A stretch of DNA of 64,000 bases, taken from assembly GCF_037975245.1 (NCBI RefSeq), contig NC_092574.1, positions 6,938,713-7,002,712 on the forward strand, written 5' to 3'. The stretch comes from Apostichopus japonicus. Lineage: Eukaryota; Echinodermata; Holothuroidea; Aspidochirotida; Stichopodidae. Under the pieces are notes generated by a model. It saw nothing but the letters and a program-made list of their open reading frames with translations. It was not told the DNA's origin and did not search any database. The position numbers and the translations under genes were made by a program. How positions within the stretch are numbered: position 1 is the stretch's first letter; every line of letters begins with the position of its first letter. Positions 45,401-56,671 of this stretch are shown one piece after another.

Positions 45401-45885
45401 TGAGCGAAAAAAGTGTCATAAGAGGGCGCAAAGGCGATAAATGTGTATCTTTTCTGGTAGTTCGCGACATGCTGATTACGAATCTGAGGTTTATTTTGGA
45501 ATTGGGTACCAAAATGAGGTACTTTTTTAACTTTGCAAGAAAAAACACCTATTTTTGGCGCAAATAGAAATAATATAGACAAAAAAGCCTTTCCCGGTCA
45601 GATGATTACACGAAAGTGATGTATAACAAAGACAAGGGTGTCTTCTACTCCACATCTAATTTTAATGTCGATGGGTGTTTCCTAGAAGACAAGAGAGGGG
45701 CTGAAAAGAGGGGGTTTCCCAAATTTTGCACTTATAAAGAACACGTATTTCTATCTTGTACTTTGGGACCACGTATCTCCCGAACGGAAGCAGATATGGA
45801 CCTGGGAGTTGCAATTTCTATTTGCGCCAAAAATAGGTGTTTTGTCTTTGCGAGTTTGCGACAAGTTTTTTCAATTAAAAAAAAA
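39467..45885. repeat. 761-bp satellite array, 8 full units and 1 partial, with nested palindromes
   Basis: Taking CAAATAGAAATAATATAGAC as the unit start, units begin at 39467, 40231, 40992, 41753, 42513, 43274, 44035, 44801 and 45561 (lengths 760-766); the last breaks off near 45885. Units 2-6 are almost identical. Units 1, 7 and the partial 9 share a variant (type A) that has GAACACG instead of GAACAGTCACG; units 1 and 7 also carry an AAGGGATAGTTACCCTTACG segment. Units 2-6 and 8 are type B. Each unit has an inverted repeat centred on ACAAAGGCTTAAAATCTTTT, with inner stem GAAAAACTTTTAGGAC / GTCCCTAAAAGTTTTTC and outer arms containing TCGCGAACTACCAGAAAAGA. No protein domain is recognised; open frames of 63-95 codons recur only because the units are identical. 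Confidence 0.96.
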
Positions 45886-45974
45886 ACCGTTATGGGTACG
45901 TACCCCTTGCTGTTTTAATAATCTTGTTATACTTGGCATGTGTATTGATCATATAGAGAAGAAGTTTATTATTT

Positions 45975-46165
45975 AACGTGGAGGTTAAAGGTAATCTGAG
46001 GTCACCAGATGTCAAACACTGAAAACCTTGTAAACACTATATCTCAAGTTAGGAAGCATGAAGATTGTTTTTAAGTCGTATGCGGATGCGTTATATTGAA
46101 TAGAAAAAAAACTCAATTGCTTTTGGTAGAGGTCAATGGTCATCTGGGTCACCAGTAGTCAAACT
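45975..46165. repeat. Degenerate AGGTCA-type repeat (right block)
   Basis: One and a half units of the family at 37236-37930: CTTGTAAACACTATATCTCA, then TTGCTTTTGGTAGAGGTCAA and GGGTCACCAGTAGTCAAACT. Its position on the opposite side of the array suggests the array was inserted in, or grew inside, this older repeat. Confidence 0.75.
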
Positions 46166-48945
46166 CTGGAAACCATTTCAACATGATCTCATGGTAGAAA
46201 TCAGGCCATTTTATATTATAATAGCTGTTTCTGGTGAATAAGCAGAAGTCTATTGCAATCAAGTAATCGAAACTCCAATGCATATTTGCATTTTGGTTCT
46301 CAAACTTTTTCGTTAATAAGCGACCAGTTGTTTTGATAATGTTAAAACTCTGGTGCAAACAAGTCTATCGATTTGAAAGTATGTGCTATTGAATATTAAC
46401 AGAAGTCAACATACCCTTTTTGTATCAACAAGTGTGGAATTTGTGAAAACAGATATCTCGACAGTTTTAGTTTCACAATCTGTGTATGTCAACGCATGGG
46501 GTAAATAGGGGGGGGGGGGCTGTTTGTTATCTATATAAGGATTTCATGATATAAATCCTTGCCTTCTCGGACTGTGATTCGCCTGGACTTTATTATTATC
46601 GAGTTACTTCAATTTTAATATGAACATGCCAGCACAGTGTGTATTCTTGGCCTTTTACAGACAGATTGACAGATTACTGTTACAGGTTAACTGTCATTGT
46701 GAGAAATTCAAATTCAAACATACAAAGAAAACGACGAAATGATGAAACAGATGTTTCATTGTAGCTGATGATATGGTTTTATTTTTCTTTATTTTCCAAA
46801 TCTTGATGACATTTCACACAGCCTGTTGACAATCTTATTATAATACACAATCTAAGGCTAAAATCTCTCACTGAATACGATTCCAACGTTGCAGTCACAC
46901 ATTTTGACATTCACAAAATGCAATCAATGTTTATATGCAGCTATCTCTTTCTATTTCCAATATCCCTCTTAGAAAAATACAAAATGCTCTCCCATCTTCA
47001 TCAATTTTTGCAAATAGCAATCTTCCGACACGATTTCCATCGAAAATAGAGTCCATTATTAAGTTCATATTATTCTCGTTGTCGAGGTGATAGGTGTGGA
47101 AGTAATGATGTCGATGTAATGGTTAGAAACTGGTGAAAATTGATTTCCACCAGAGGAGCTCGGACACCACACTAAAAATGATGTAAGAGATGCTTGTTAT
47201 CAAAAAACTCATTCTGACATCTAAGAAAAAAGTCTTGATCAATTTGGGAGGGATGGTTTAAAAAGCCATTTCAGAAGGGAGGGGGGGGGGGGTGATGGGG
47301 ATATGCCACTTATGTCACAGCCAATGTGGGACTCTCCTAGAGCTCATAGGAAGTGATATTTGTTAGTTTTTCTCTTTTCATATTTTCATGGAAATAAAAC
47401 GGTATCGATAACTGGCAAACAGCTTCATTAGATCATCTTAAAAATCTTCATTTTAACAAAATTGGAAATATCGCTAATATGTGTGGAAATATAATATATA
47501 GAGAATCATTTAATACACAGGTAATGGGAGCTTTGTGATGTCATTGCTGGACTTGACCAAGTCTTCAGTCAGTATATATGAAAGAACTTTAGAAAAAAAA
47601 AGAAAAAAAAAAACATTTTAAAACATAAATCTCTCATTCACATAGGTTTAAGACGATGTCTGGGTTTGTGTCTCGTTCAACAATGAGGCTCCGCAAACTA
47701 ATTGACGAGCATTTCTTCTTAAAAAACAGATATCATCTATTTGCATAAAATTCACAAATATGCTACAAAATGAAAAAAAAATTCTGCTAGAATGACTGAC
47801 AAAGGTTAAGAGATTGGTGACTGTCATAGAATACTCACAATCCCCAAAAATGGACAGCGATAATTTAATACAGAACGATTAAGGACAAAGAAATCGTTAG
47901 AAAAGTTGAAACTTACATTAAGTTTCAATATAATTTAAATTTATTTTTGAAGCAGATGAGATACTATACAAATGATCTATTTTCAACTTTTCTTTGGGGG
48001 GGGGGGGGGAGAGGAGTGGGACACCCATTACACCCCTGTCTGATCCTAAACTACATAATCACCCCTTGGGTACTCTCTGGGTGAGTAATATATTTGTGTT
48101 ATTTGCCCAGGGCAGTGAAAATGGTGTTTCTTTTCTCTAATGATGCTAATCACCCCTTAGCAATCGTGACACTCTCAAATACTCCATACCCTACTCCCAC
48201 CCCTCTCCATTCCCCCCTCCCCACCCACCCACTGCACTGACATACAACATTACCAGATGTCCACTACAATGCATACACTTACACTTAATGTCACGTGACA
48301 ACATATTTCACATATTTTAACAAACTGCAATAAAGAGAAGGGGAAAAATATAATTCTGACTTTAGTTCCATGAAAGCCTAATAAAAAGTACTTTAAAATT
48401 AAAAATTAAATTATGGAATGAATTGGTGTAAGATTGCAAAAGTATTGAAAGAGAAAAAAATGGAAAGTGCTATTGAATATTCATAGAATAAAAACAACAT
48501 GACGGATTGCCAAATGTATTCGTTGAGAGAGGTAATTTGACGATAGAAACTTGACGACACACCACTCAAGGCACACAAAACTGTCATAGTATCATAAAAA
48601 AAGATGTGAAAAATAGCAAATAAATAGAGTTATTTTATATAGAATAAATGCACATTTACCATGAAAGAATCTAGGTTGTATTAGAATACCTTGAATATTA
48701 AATACATATATATTTTTATCATGTGATCACATATCATCCAATAAGCTGACAGAGTAGGTTTCATGATTTCTTTGTTGTTAAATTAATCCACCAGGAAATC
48801 GATAAATTGATTAAATACTTTAGACTTGAAACAGAAGTAACTGAGGTAACTTATGAAAGCCAGAATATTTCAAGAATTAGTCATTTCAGTCTAACGTAGC
48901 GTTTAAATCTGTAAATAAATACAGAGTTACAATTGAATCGCAATG
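46166..48945. other. Intergenic, nothing recognised
   Basis: AT-rich, with poly-G patches at about 46510, 47280 and 48000. It may include the 3' UTR of the minus-strand gene ending at 51724, but no boundary can be set. Confidence 0.5.
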
Positions 48946-48954
48946 GGTAGATGG

Positions 48955-49130
48955 GGAAGTGGAGGGGGGTGGGGGGAGGGGGATGGGGAGGTAAGATTGA
49001 GGTGATACAGATGAGGGATTAAAATACCATTTTGTTCCTTTAACAGAACCGGGGGGAGGGGATGGGGGAGGTTTGATTGAGATGATACAGATGAGGGCTT
49101 AAAAAAAAACATTTTGTTCCTTTAACAGAA
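48955..49130. repeat. Two-copy tandem duplication, about 85 bp
   Basis: Two copies of a G-rich segment followed by TTGAGNTGATACAGATGAGG and CATTTTGTTCCTTTAACAGA. They differ at a few positions and by an A-run. Confidence 0.8.
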
Positions 49131-50147
49131 CGTATCTAATGGAATGATTCAGAAATATTTACGAATTACACAAGGTGATGAAAATTCTTGATGAGGTCTA
49201 AGATGGCAGTCAACTGTTGGAATAATTTGGTTAAAATTACATCTTTTCCTAAGGTCTTAATATCAACTTTTTTCTCTTTTTTTGGCAAAAAGCTTAAACC
49301 ATCATTTTGAAGGTCTGAGTATACAAGGCTGCATTTTCTAAACAATTTTCATTTTTGTTTACATTCACCATGAATACCTGAATACCATGAATACCTCTCG
49401 GATATCTTGAAATATTAAAATGCTCCTTATAACAAGTTTTAAGAACTTTAGCATAAAAAAACACGATTGTTAACATGTGTTTAAGTTTTTCATGAACTGC
49501 TGACCAAAAAAAAAAAAAAAAACATCAGAAAATATGTGATTCAAAACACAAAAGCTTGATGAATGACAAAATTTGATAAGACTGCTGAATAAGGCAGGTA
49601 GGCTCAATTCTACCTACAAAGAAGAAAAATGTATGTTATGAATGGCAGAATTTGGATCGTTTTCAAGAAACTAAACAGAGACTTTTCTGCACCAGTAAAG
49701 AAGACTGTGTGTTCATAGCCCGACATTCCATCACGAAGATGTGAAGATTTTTGTTAACCTTGCTGTGATTTCAAGAATGTATCTGGGGTATGGTGTAGTA
49801 AATAATATCACCATGGAAACTGAAGTTTAAAATGGCTTTGCTTGACTTTATATATGTACAGCAAATTTTATTGAAAAAATATTTTTACAAAATAAATTGC
49901 ATTTAGCCTTGAATTCAGAGTAAATTTTACTAGCTTAGAGAACCATTTCAATCATATCACATTTCAAGCAGAAACAAAATCAACAACACCACATTGGAAG
50001 GAACATCAACCTTTTAAAATCCTTGTGTTGTGATGATATCACAGACTACCTGGCATGATCCATTTTCCTGGAGTAACTTTTCTTGCAATTATAGTAACCT
50101 TCATAAAAAACCCTACCTGGAAATCAGAAACAAGATATCAAGATTAT
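49131..50147. other. Intergenic, nothing recognised
   Basis: AT-rich with short A runs. No gene or mobile element seen before the MITE at 50148. Confidence 0.5.
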
Positions 50148-50313
50148 CAGGCATGAGCTTTTTTTCTGAGAATTCCCGAAATATCCGTGATTTCTTTTCT
50201 ACCTCGGGGACAAAAACTATTATCCTAACAAACTGTAGCATACGCAAACTGGAGCCTATATCGCAAGTTTTGCAAAGTTCCCTGATTTTTTTTTTACCCC
50301 AGGCTCATTCCTG
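50148..50313. mobile_element. MITE with 6-bp target duplication, copy 2
   Basis: It starts CAGGCATGAGC and ends GGCTCATTCCTG. It is flanked by GATTAT at 50142-50147 and 50314-50319. It is the same family and orientation as 27141-27302 and highly similar throughout, so both probably moved fairly recently. Confidence 0.9.
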
Positions 50314-50319
50314 GATTAT

Positions 50320-51723
50320 GCATGTCACCTACCAATATGGTGTATTATTAATTTATTATTCTCTCCTAGAGCTGAAAATGTCACATTAACGGAGCTACCA
50401 AAATATTTCTTCAATCTTTAACTGTAATTTAAAAACCGTCGACTATCTGGGCTCGGTTATGAAATTGTGCATTAAACCTGTCAGCTTGGACAAAGAAGCC
50501 AAAGATCATGTCTTCGAATACAAACACTTTGAAATTTTGTTTTACCCAGGAAAATTCCTCATTCAAATTAAAATATGCCTTTCTCTTTAAAATCTAAAAT
50601 ATATATGTTTCCTGAAATGCACACCTTTCTCATAAAAATATTTCATAAAAATATTAACTCTTCTCTGTATCTATCATCCATATTTATTTTCATATTACAA
50701 TTCCACAAACTCTTAACCTCAAAGCTCACTAAACTTCCTTTTATTCTCGAAAGATCACAATGCCATCGCCTTTATCATTGCCGCACATTTCCATTCCTCT
50801 ATGCCTGAGGCTCGAGTAGCTCCTGTAGGCCAACGGCAGATTACATCATCTCTCTAACCCATTCTCCCTGCCGTCTATTCCAACATTTGCAGCCATTAAA
50901 CCCCAAGCTACTTACAAGGTTTAATCAAGCAAGCATTTCTTGCCATGCAATTCTCTGTACAAATTGAAATCGACTTTTTTTTTTCTCCATTTACATCAGG
51001 GACTATTAAAAAAAAACAAGCTTAATGAAATACACAGAGAAACCCGCAAAGACGAAACTACCAAGGAAATGGATAATCACATAAACGAAGAAGTTCAAAT
51101 GTTTACCACTTTTTGTTTGTATTTCCTACAACATTGCCAATTCATTTAATCTTCTTTTTTTTGGGCTCTTAAAATTGGAAGTTTGTAAAACTACCGGACT
51201 GATTTTATTATCAATGCAGAGCATCACAATTACCCTGAAGTTGAGTGCCCTGTCATAGATTACTATAATGAAAAATAAAAACCTGTTTCTAAGTTACCAG
51301 TGTTTATGGTTTCGATCTCATATTTCCTAGCAAGCTATATTAACTCCATGACTTGAGATAATGAAATATGATTATCATGAAATATGATCATGTTTAAGTT
51401 CTACTTGGCAGGAGGGGGGGGGGGGGGGAGATCTCAATGAGTACCACAACAAGGAGAGAAGTAAGAACCACTGGCTCTGATCTTGAGCAAAGGCGAGCAC
51501 CAGTGATATGATTGAAAATGTAACCTCAAGGATATGAATCACTGGATATGGGGTAACCATTATGTGTCTTGCATCTGGGGAATAAAAATGGACTCAAAAT
51601 ATTTCTCAGGTTTTAGTGTTTTCCAGATTTCCGGACTACCTGGTAGCTGCCAATAATGAATATTCATTCAGAGATGAATTAGCCGGCAACGCTGCCGTGC
51701 TAAAAGACTGTTCTCTGGTCTAC
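50320..51723. other. 3' flank or 3' UTR of the GRXCR-like gene
   Basis: Non-coding on the evidence available. It contains a poly-G run near 51415. Several TTTATT motifs (AATAAA on the minus strand) could end the minus-strand transcript. Confidence 0.4.
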
Positions 51724-51903
51724 TCATTTGTTACAGTCCGGGCACTTCATGAGGCCGTTTTCGTCGCACTTGGTACACTTGAGAGCGTGGAACTGGTCGG
51801 TGAAGTCGTTGCGATTCAGTGACTTCTTGCTCCCACTGCAGGACTTGCAGGGCACGAATCTAAACCCTCCACAGACGTCACAGTTAGAGGTAGGCGTATA
51901 TTT
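51724..51903 (-). CDS. GRXCR-like terminal exon
   Basis: The minus-strand acceptor is TTTCTTCCCACAG. It reads [19 protein letters not shown], then [19 protein letters not shown], ends [10 protein letters not shown] and stops (TGA). It has 59 codons plus stop, entered in phase 0. The cysteine spacing is intact. Confidence 0.93.
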   Translation of the reverse strand, partial: KYTPTSNCDVCGGFRFVPCKSCSGSKKSLNRNDFTDQFHALKCTKCDENGLMKCPDCNK

Positions 51904-52474
51904 CTGTGGGAAGAAACGAAAGATGGGCTTGTGATAAGAGTGCTTCTGCTAGAGGACAGTTAACCGTCACGTCGACAGTAACGGACCTGTGTCGTGTCTA
52001 TGTGGACGTTGCCGTTGTCTTTGTAACAGCTACATGAGCTAGATACGGTGAACTCTGCTAGTAGAACTCATTCCTACACGGTTTTTCTCTCTCACTCCTG
52101 CTACAGTGAGTCTTTACGATTAATTTCGTGATTTGGGTAAGGGGAGGGGTGTGGAGGCGAGAGGGGAGGCGGTGCAAGCCGGTGTTCCCAACCTAAGAGG
52201 GTTTCTTCAAAATATTACATTTTGAAAGAAGGAATAGCTGCACAGTTAACATAGAGTAGAGTACAGTACCTTTATTATATGTATACATAGCATATGGTCC
52301 CATAGACTCTATTGTTAGGTCAAAAAATGAACTTCATTTTGGCCAAACAACTGAAGAAGAAGAAGAAGACAAATTTTATATCACAAGATATCTTGCTCAA
52401 TCCCTTACCTCAAATCTCTCCAGAATTCTCCGGAGCTCTCCGGTCTCGTTTAATTTTTCAAGCCTCTCGACATC
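51724..52474 (-). CDS. GRXCR-like cysteine-rich glutaredoxin-domain protein, last two exons
   Basis: The two joined exons encode the end of a glutaredoxin-like domain and a C-terminal zinc-ribbon-like module with four CxxC pairs (CDVC, CKSC, CTKC, CPDC). This is the signature of glutaredoxin domain-containing cysteine-rich proteins. Vertebrate GRXCR1 acts in hair-cell stereocilia; similar proteins occur in plants. [20 protein letters not shown] matches the conserved GGAxxVxxLNESGEL end of the glutaredoxin domain. [18 protein letters not shown] matches FTDSFKALKCTACNENGL of GRXCR1. The rest of the glutaredoxin domain, including its CxxC or CxxS active-site segment, must lie at higher coordinates and was not found. 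A broader family assignment (a GRXCR paralogue) is possible. Its role in this organism is unknown. Confidence 0.88.
52409..52474 (-). CDS. GRXCR-like penultimate exon
   Basis: The minus-strand acceptor is TTGTTGTTGTTGCAG and the donor TTTGAG/GTAAGG. It has 22 codons, phase 0 at both ends, reading [20 protein letters not shown] and FE. It joins in frame to the terminal exon. Confidence 0.9.
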
Positions 52475-54160
52475 CTGCAACAACAACAACAACAAAAAAA
52501 ACAAAAAAAATGAATTTTCGAATGTGAAATGACACTAGAGATGCTGTAGTGGTTTACCGTGAGAGATGATAACAATGCTTACTGTGTAAATCAAGAAATA
52601 CTACCTGTAAAAGAAATGACAATCCAATACCTTTGGCGGGTTCTCTCGGTTTCAAGAGATGGAGGGGGGGGGGGGAGAGGGAAGTGGCCAAACAATTGGT
52701 CAGAGAGACGTTATAAGGTTTCTATATTGCTTTATGTACAAAGGATAGTGAAAGTAGTACTGTGCATTTGGTTGTGTGGAGACAGGTAAGTACTATGTGT
52801 CATTACAGTCTCTTGCTACTGTACATGTAATTGTCTCCATGTCACCATTCGGGAGAATTGAATTCTGCAAAAAAGTCTTACTGTTGATGATGAGGGAAAT
52901 GCAATATGCATTTTAATATGGACCACACTGCATCTTGGTGGTAATACTCAGTGCACAGATTACTGAGGTTGTGTCCATTATACTAAATCATCAGATGTGA
53001 AGCTTTTAAGTTGACCTACTGTAACTTCACAAGACAATACTTTCATAGCCTAAATTGTTTACTTTTTCCATTTTATGGTATATAATCTACGGACTTCTGG
53101 AATAGGAAGGTAGTGGGATGTTTAATTCTAGCTGAGAAATCAGACCTAAAAAGTCACAAAAATGCCAAAATGCTACAGTGGTGACAAATTGCAAAATTTC
53201 AAAGGTTATGATTCCGGCAAGTTTCAAAGCAATGCAAACTGAAGTTTACAGAATATGCTTATTTTATAGGACTCAGTCAAAGCACACAAAAAATTTGGGT
53301 GATTTTTAGAAGAGGTCGAAACCACGGCCATCCGTGATTTGACACGGAATGACCCCCAAGCAAATGATGCCAACTATTAAACTTATTATACTCGGGTACT
53401 CTCTGAAATAGCATATATGTATAATTGCACAGTGCAGCGTAAAAGACCACCTCATCATACATACAGTAACCTTCATCAGCGCCTATACTACGCAGCTATT
53501 TACGATGCATCATTAAACTACGATCATCTGCACGGAATATTTCCATCAATGTTCTCTCTCCGATCCTTCAAAGCTCTGCACAATTCTAAACGTCGACAGA
53601 TGTCGGAGAGTAAACTTAGTATTTACTTGTACATCAACTCACGTATCATTGAAGCAATGAAACACAACAACGATACACCTGGCCTCTACGGTATATGAAA
53701 ACCAATAAAATCTCCGCTTCATTCATCTCTTATGCATTTTGAGCACAAACTCAGTTCACCCATAATTAAGCCCCAGGGGATGAAATCACTCTCGAGAATT
53801 AAGTCATAAATCCTGTTTCCACTTTTTCTGAGATTCGCGCAATTTCGCCATCAAACAAACTAAAAGGCTGAAATGCACAATGCCGCTCATGAAAAGCTAC
53901 CGAAGGCTTACTGTACGTAAACCTTTTACTGCTCTTTGTAAACAGCTCTACGATACAGTTGACAAATGAAAGAAGGCCGAGTCAAATCCATTTAATCGAC
54001 AGTTTCCGAACCATTTGAAATTATATACGTACAACAAATCCATATTTAGCATATAATTATACCTTGTATACATACAGGCAGCAGCTGTGTGATGATATCA
54101 ATTCACACCATTTTATAATAACTGTTGCTATGAGTAGTTACAAGTTAAGTTGTAGTAGTG
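52475..54160. other. Intron or intergenic, nothing recognised
   Basis: Upstream (minus strand) of the GRXCR-like exons. Missing exons may lie here or further right, but no segment shows both family similarity and splice sites. A poly-G run lies at about 52662-52675. Confidence 0.45.
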
Positions 54161-54164
54161 TCTT

Positions 54165-54430
54165 GTGGTCAAGTGGTGAAGGCAGCCAAATGGACTTTTG
54201 ATATAAGATTTGCAGGTTCGAGTCCTGGCCAGATCATTACGTCCTGTCCTTGGGCGAGGCACCTAGGTGTATAAATGGGGACTTGCGAGGTAAACTATGT
54301 ACACATAGTTGTGGTATGCTGTCAAAGTGCCCTGGGAGGGATTGTTTGAATTATGCACACTTTGGTGTGTGGGTGTGACAAGTTACAAATGACCAGGGTG
54401 AAGTCATGTGAGGGGGCTTTGGCCTCAAAA
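54165..54430 (+). mobile_element. tRNA-derived SINE, shortened copy
   Basis: A box TGGTCAAGTGG and B box GGTTCGAGTCC lie within about 90 bp of the 5' end, followed by the same body as the copy at 19497-19869 (for example GTATAAATGGGGACTTGCGAGG in shorter matches). It has an internal deletion and no (ATT)n tail. It is on the opposite strand to the other copy. Confidence 0.85.
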
Positions 54431-54721
54431 AAGACTAATCTTTCAACTTTTTTTTAATACACTGTATGCTTTCAATGTGATATTAAACTGTACCATTGTG
54501 GGGTAGTCAACCATAAATATCACGATCATGTATCTCTGGGGACTTTGTGTCATATCTTTGTCAAACTTCGAAACAGCAGTTGAATGTACACAAAGCATTG
54601 AGTAACAATACTTTATGTTTAAAGGGTTAAGCACCACAACTTTTACACTTTATACACAAACACGCACATACTGTACAGAGTGCCACACACACCTTTCCAT
54701 AAACTCAGTTATTAAGTTCTT

Positions 54722-54889
54722 CAGTGGCAGATCCAGAGAGGGGATCCACGCCCCCCTCTCCTAAGAAATGGCACTAAAAGTTAGCTTCTTCACACGCAAG
54801 CATTCCTTACATTTTATCTATGTTTTCATACATATTTGTTTTTCGGGCCCTCTCTTTAGAACTGAGAAATCCTGGATATATGCCAAGTG
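54722..54889. mobile_element. Degenerate hAT-like MITE
   Basis: It starts CAGTGGCAGATCCAGAG and ends TCCTGGATATATGCCAAGTG, imperfect inverted termini. The flanking octamers AAGTTCTT and TTGTTCTT agree at six of eight positions. This looks like an old insertion of a common CAGTGGCGGATCC-type family. Confidence 0.5.
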
Positions 54890-54919
54890 TTGTTCTTAGC
54901 CTAAAATCTGCTGCACAAA

Positions 54920-55760
54920 GTCTGTTTCAATCTGTAACAGACTGTTACAGTCTGTAACAGACTGTCCTGTTATGATTGTAAGTCTGTTACAGTGTGTTAC
55001 AATTTAAAACAATCTCTAACAGTCTGCAGCAGACCGCCACATTCCGCAGCAGGCCGCCACATTCCGCAGCAGACCGCCACAGTCCGCAACAGACCGCCAC
55101 ATTCCGCAGCAGACCGCAACATTCCGCAACATTCCGCAGCAGGCCGCCACATTCCGCAGCAGACCGCCAGTCCGCAACAGACCGCCACAGTCTGCAGCAG
55201 ACCGCCACAGTCTGCAGCAGACCGCCACAGTCCGCAGCAGACCGCCACTTTCCGTAGCAGACCGCCACAGTACGCAGCAGACCGCCACATTCCGCAGCAG
55301 ACCGCCACATTCCGCAGCAGACCGCCACAGTTCGCAGCGGGCCGCCACATTCCGCAACAGACAGCCAGTCCGCCACAGACCGCCACATTCCGCAGCGGAC
55401 CGCCACAGTCCGCAGCAGACCGCCACATTCCGCAACAGACCGCCAGTCTGCAACAGACCGCTACAGTCTGCCAGTCTGCAACAGACCGCTACAGTCCGCA
55501 ACAGACTGCCACAGACCGCTACAGTCTGCCACAGGCTGCAACAGACTGACACAGTCCGCAACAGACGGCTACAGTCCGCAACAGACGGCTACAGTCTGCA
55601 ACAGACTGCAACAGTCTGCAACAGACTGTTACAATCTGTAACATTCTGCAACAGACTGTTACAGATTGTAACAGTCTGTAGCCGTGTTGCGGACTGTGGT
55701 AGTCTGTTGCAGACTGCTACAGTCTGCAACAGACTGTTACAGATTGTAACAGTCTATTTT
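54920..55760. repeat. 20-bp self-complementary minisatellite
   Basis: Core units ACATTCCGCAGCAGACCGCC and ACAGTCCGCAACAGACCGCC are GC-rich at 55020-55450. They grade outward into ACAGTCTGTAACAGACTGTT forms at both edges. The edge unit is nearly its own reverse complement. Long open frames on both strands (up to 185 codons) result from the repeat. Confidence 0.93.
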
Positions 55761-56333
55761 GAGCATGTACCACACGGTTACTGTACTTTCAGCCATAAAT
55801 TATAAATCTTTGCTTTGCATATCACAGCTTTCCAAGTGGCTGTGAATTATTATACACTTTCTCTGAACCTGGTTATTTTCAAACTGCTGATGGGCTGTTA
55901 CAGCCTACAGTTATTACTGACACTTAGTGCATTAATAATGACATTTGGAAATGTCAAAAAAAGAACTTTATCAAAATAAAAAATGGAAGGGAGAAAGTAA
56001 AAAGCATTAAGATTCTTTTTAGTACTTCCCTCAAAACAGAGTAATTTGGTATAAAACTTTGAATGCCAAACAGTTAGTCAAATTGCTTGTATGTGGCTGT
56101 TTTACTTTTTTTCTTTATCTCTTTTACTATGATAAATGGTTAGACATAAATGACTCACTTATATCAAGATCTAAAGTTGAGTACTCTGAAATTGTCAAGA
56201 AGAACATTTTAATTAAATTCCTATTTTTTATGGCCGTAGCGATGAAAGCTGCAATTAACATTTGATTTGAAGTCATAAATGTTATCAAGTAGTCTCTTCG
56301 TTGATAATAAAACCAGATCTTTTTCACATTTAT
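55761..56333. other. Non-coding, nothing recognised
   Basis: AT-rich sequence between the minisatellite and the TTAA MITE. No gene or element seen. Confidence 0.55.
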
Positions 56334-56667
56334 AGGGTGTGAAGACTCGCGCAGAAAGAAACGTCTAATGCCGGTAATCTGACCTAGTGTTAGACACCAC
56401 CATCGATCACAGAAAATACACACAGCTTGCTACCGTCGGTAATTAGACACTAGTGTACAGTCAGTACATACAGCTGCGGTCAATACCCACAGCACAGTGT
56501 ATAAACGATACAGTGATGGACATCTTTGGTCCAGCTAAAGATAACAAGGTATCACATTTCATTACTGTCTGCATTTTGTAGCGACACGAACAAAACGTCA
56601 CTTGCAGCAACGGAAAGTTAACTTTTTCAGATGGCAGCACGCGGTTTGGGGCGAGTATTCAATGCCT
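56334..56667. mobile_element. TTAA-flanked MITE, copy 2
   Basis: Same family and orientation as 14010-14375, with ends AGGGTGTGAAGACTCGC and GCGAGTATTCAATGCCT. The right flank is TTAA (56668-56671); the left flank is TTAT, one mutation away. It lacks a short segment (ATGAGGTGTAACAG region) present in copy 1. Confidence 0.85.
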
Positions 56668-56671
56668 TTAA

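Noticed and set aside
53417-53698. 93-codon + strand open frame
   Set aside because: No similarity, no splice or promoter context, and it overlaps an equally open minus-strand frame.
54987-55561. Open frames of up to 185 codons on both strands
   Set aside because: They are produced by a 20-bp minisatellite lacking stop codons; residue composition simply follows the repeat.
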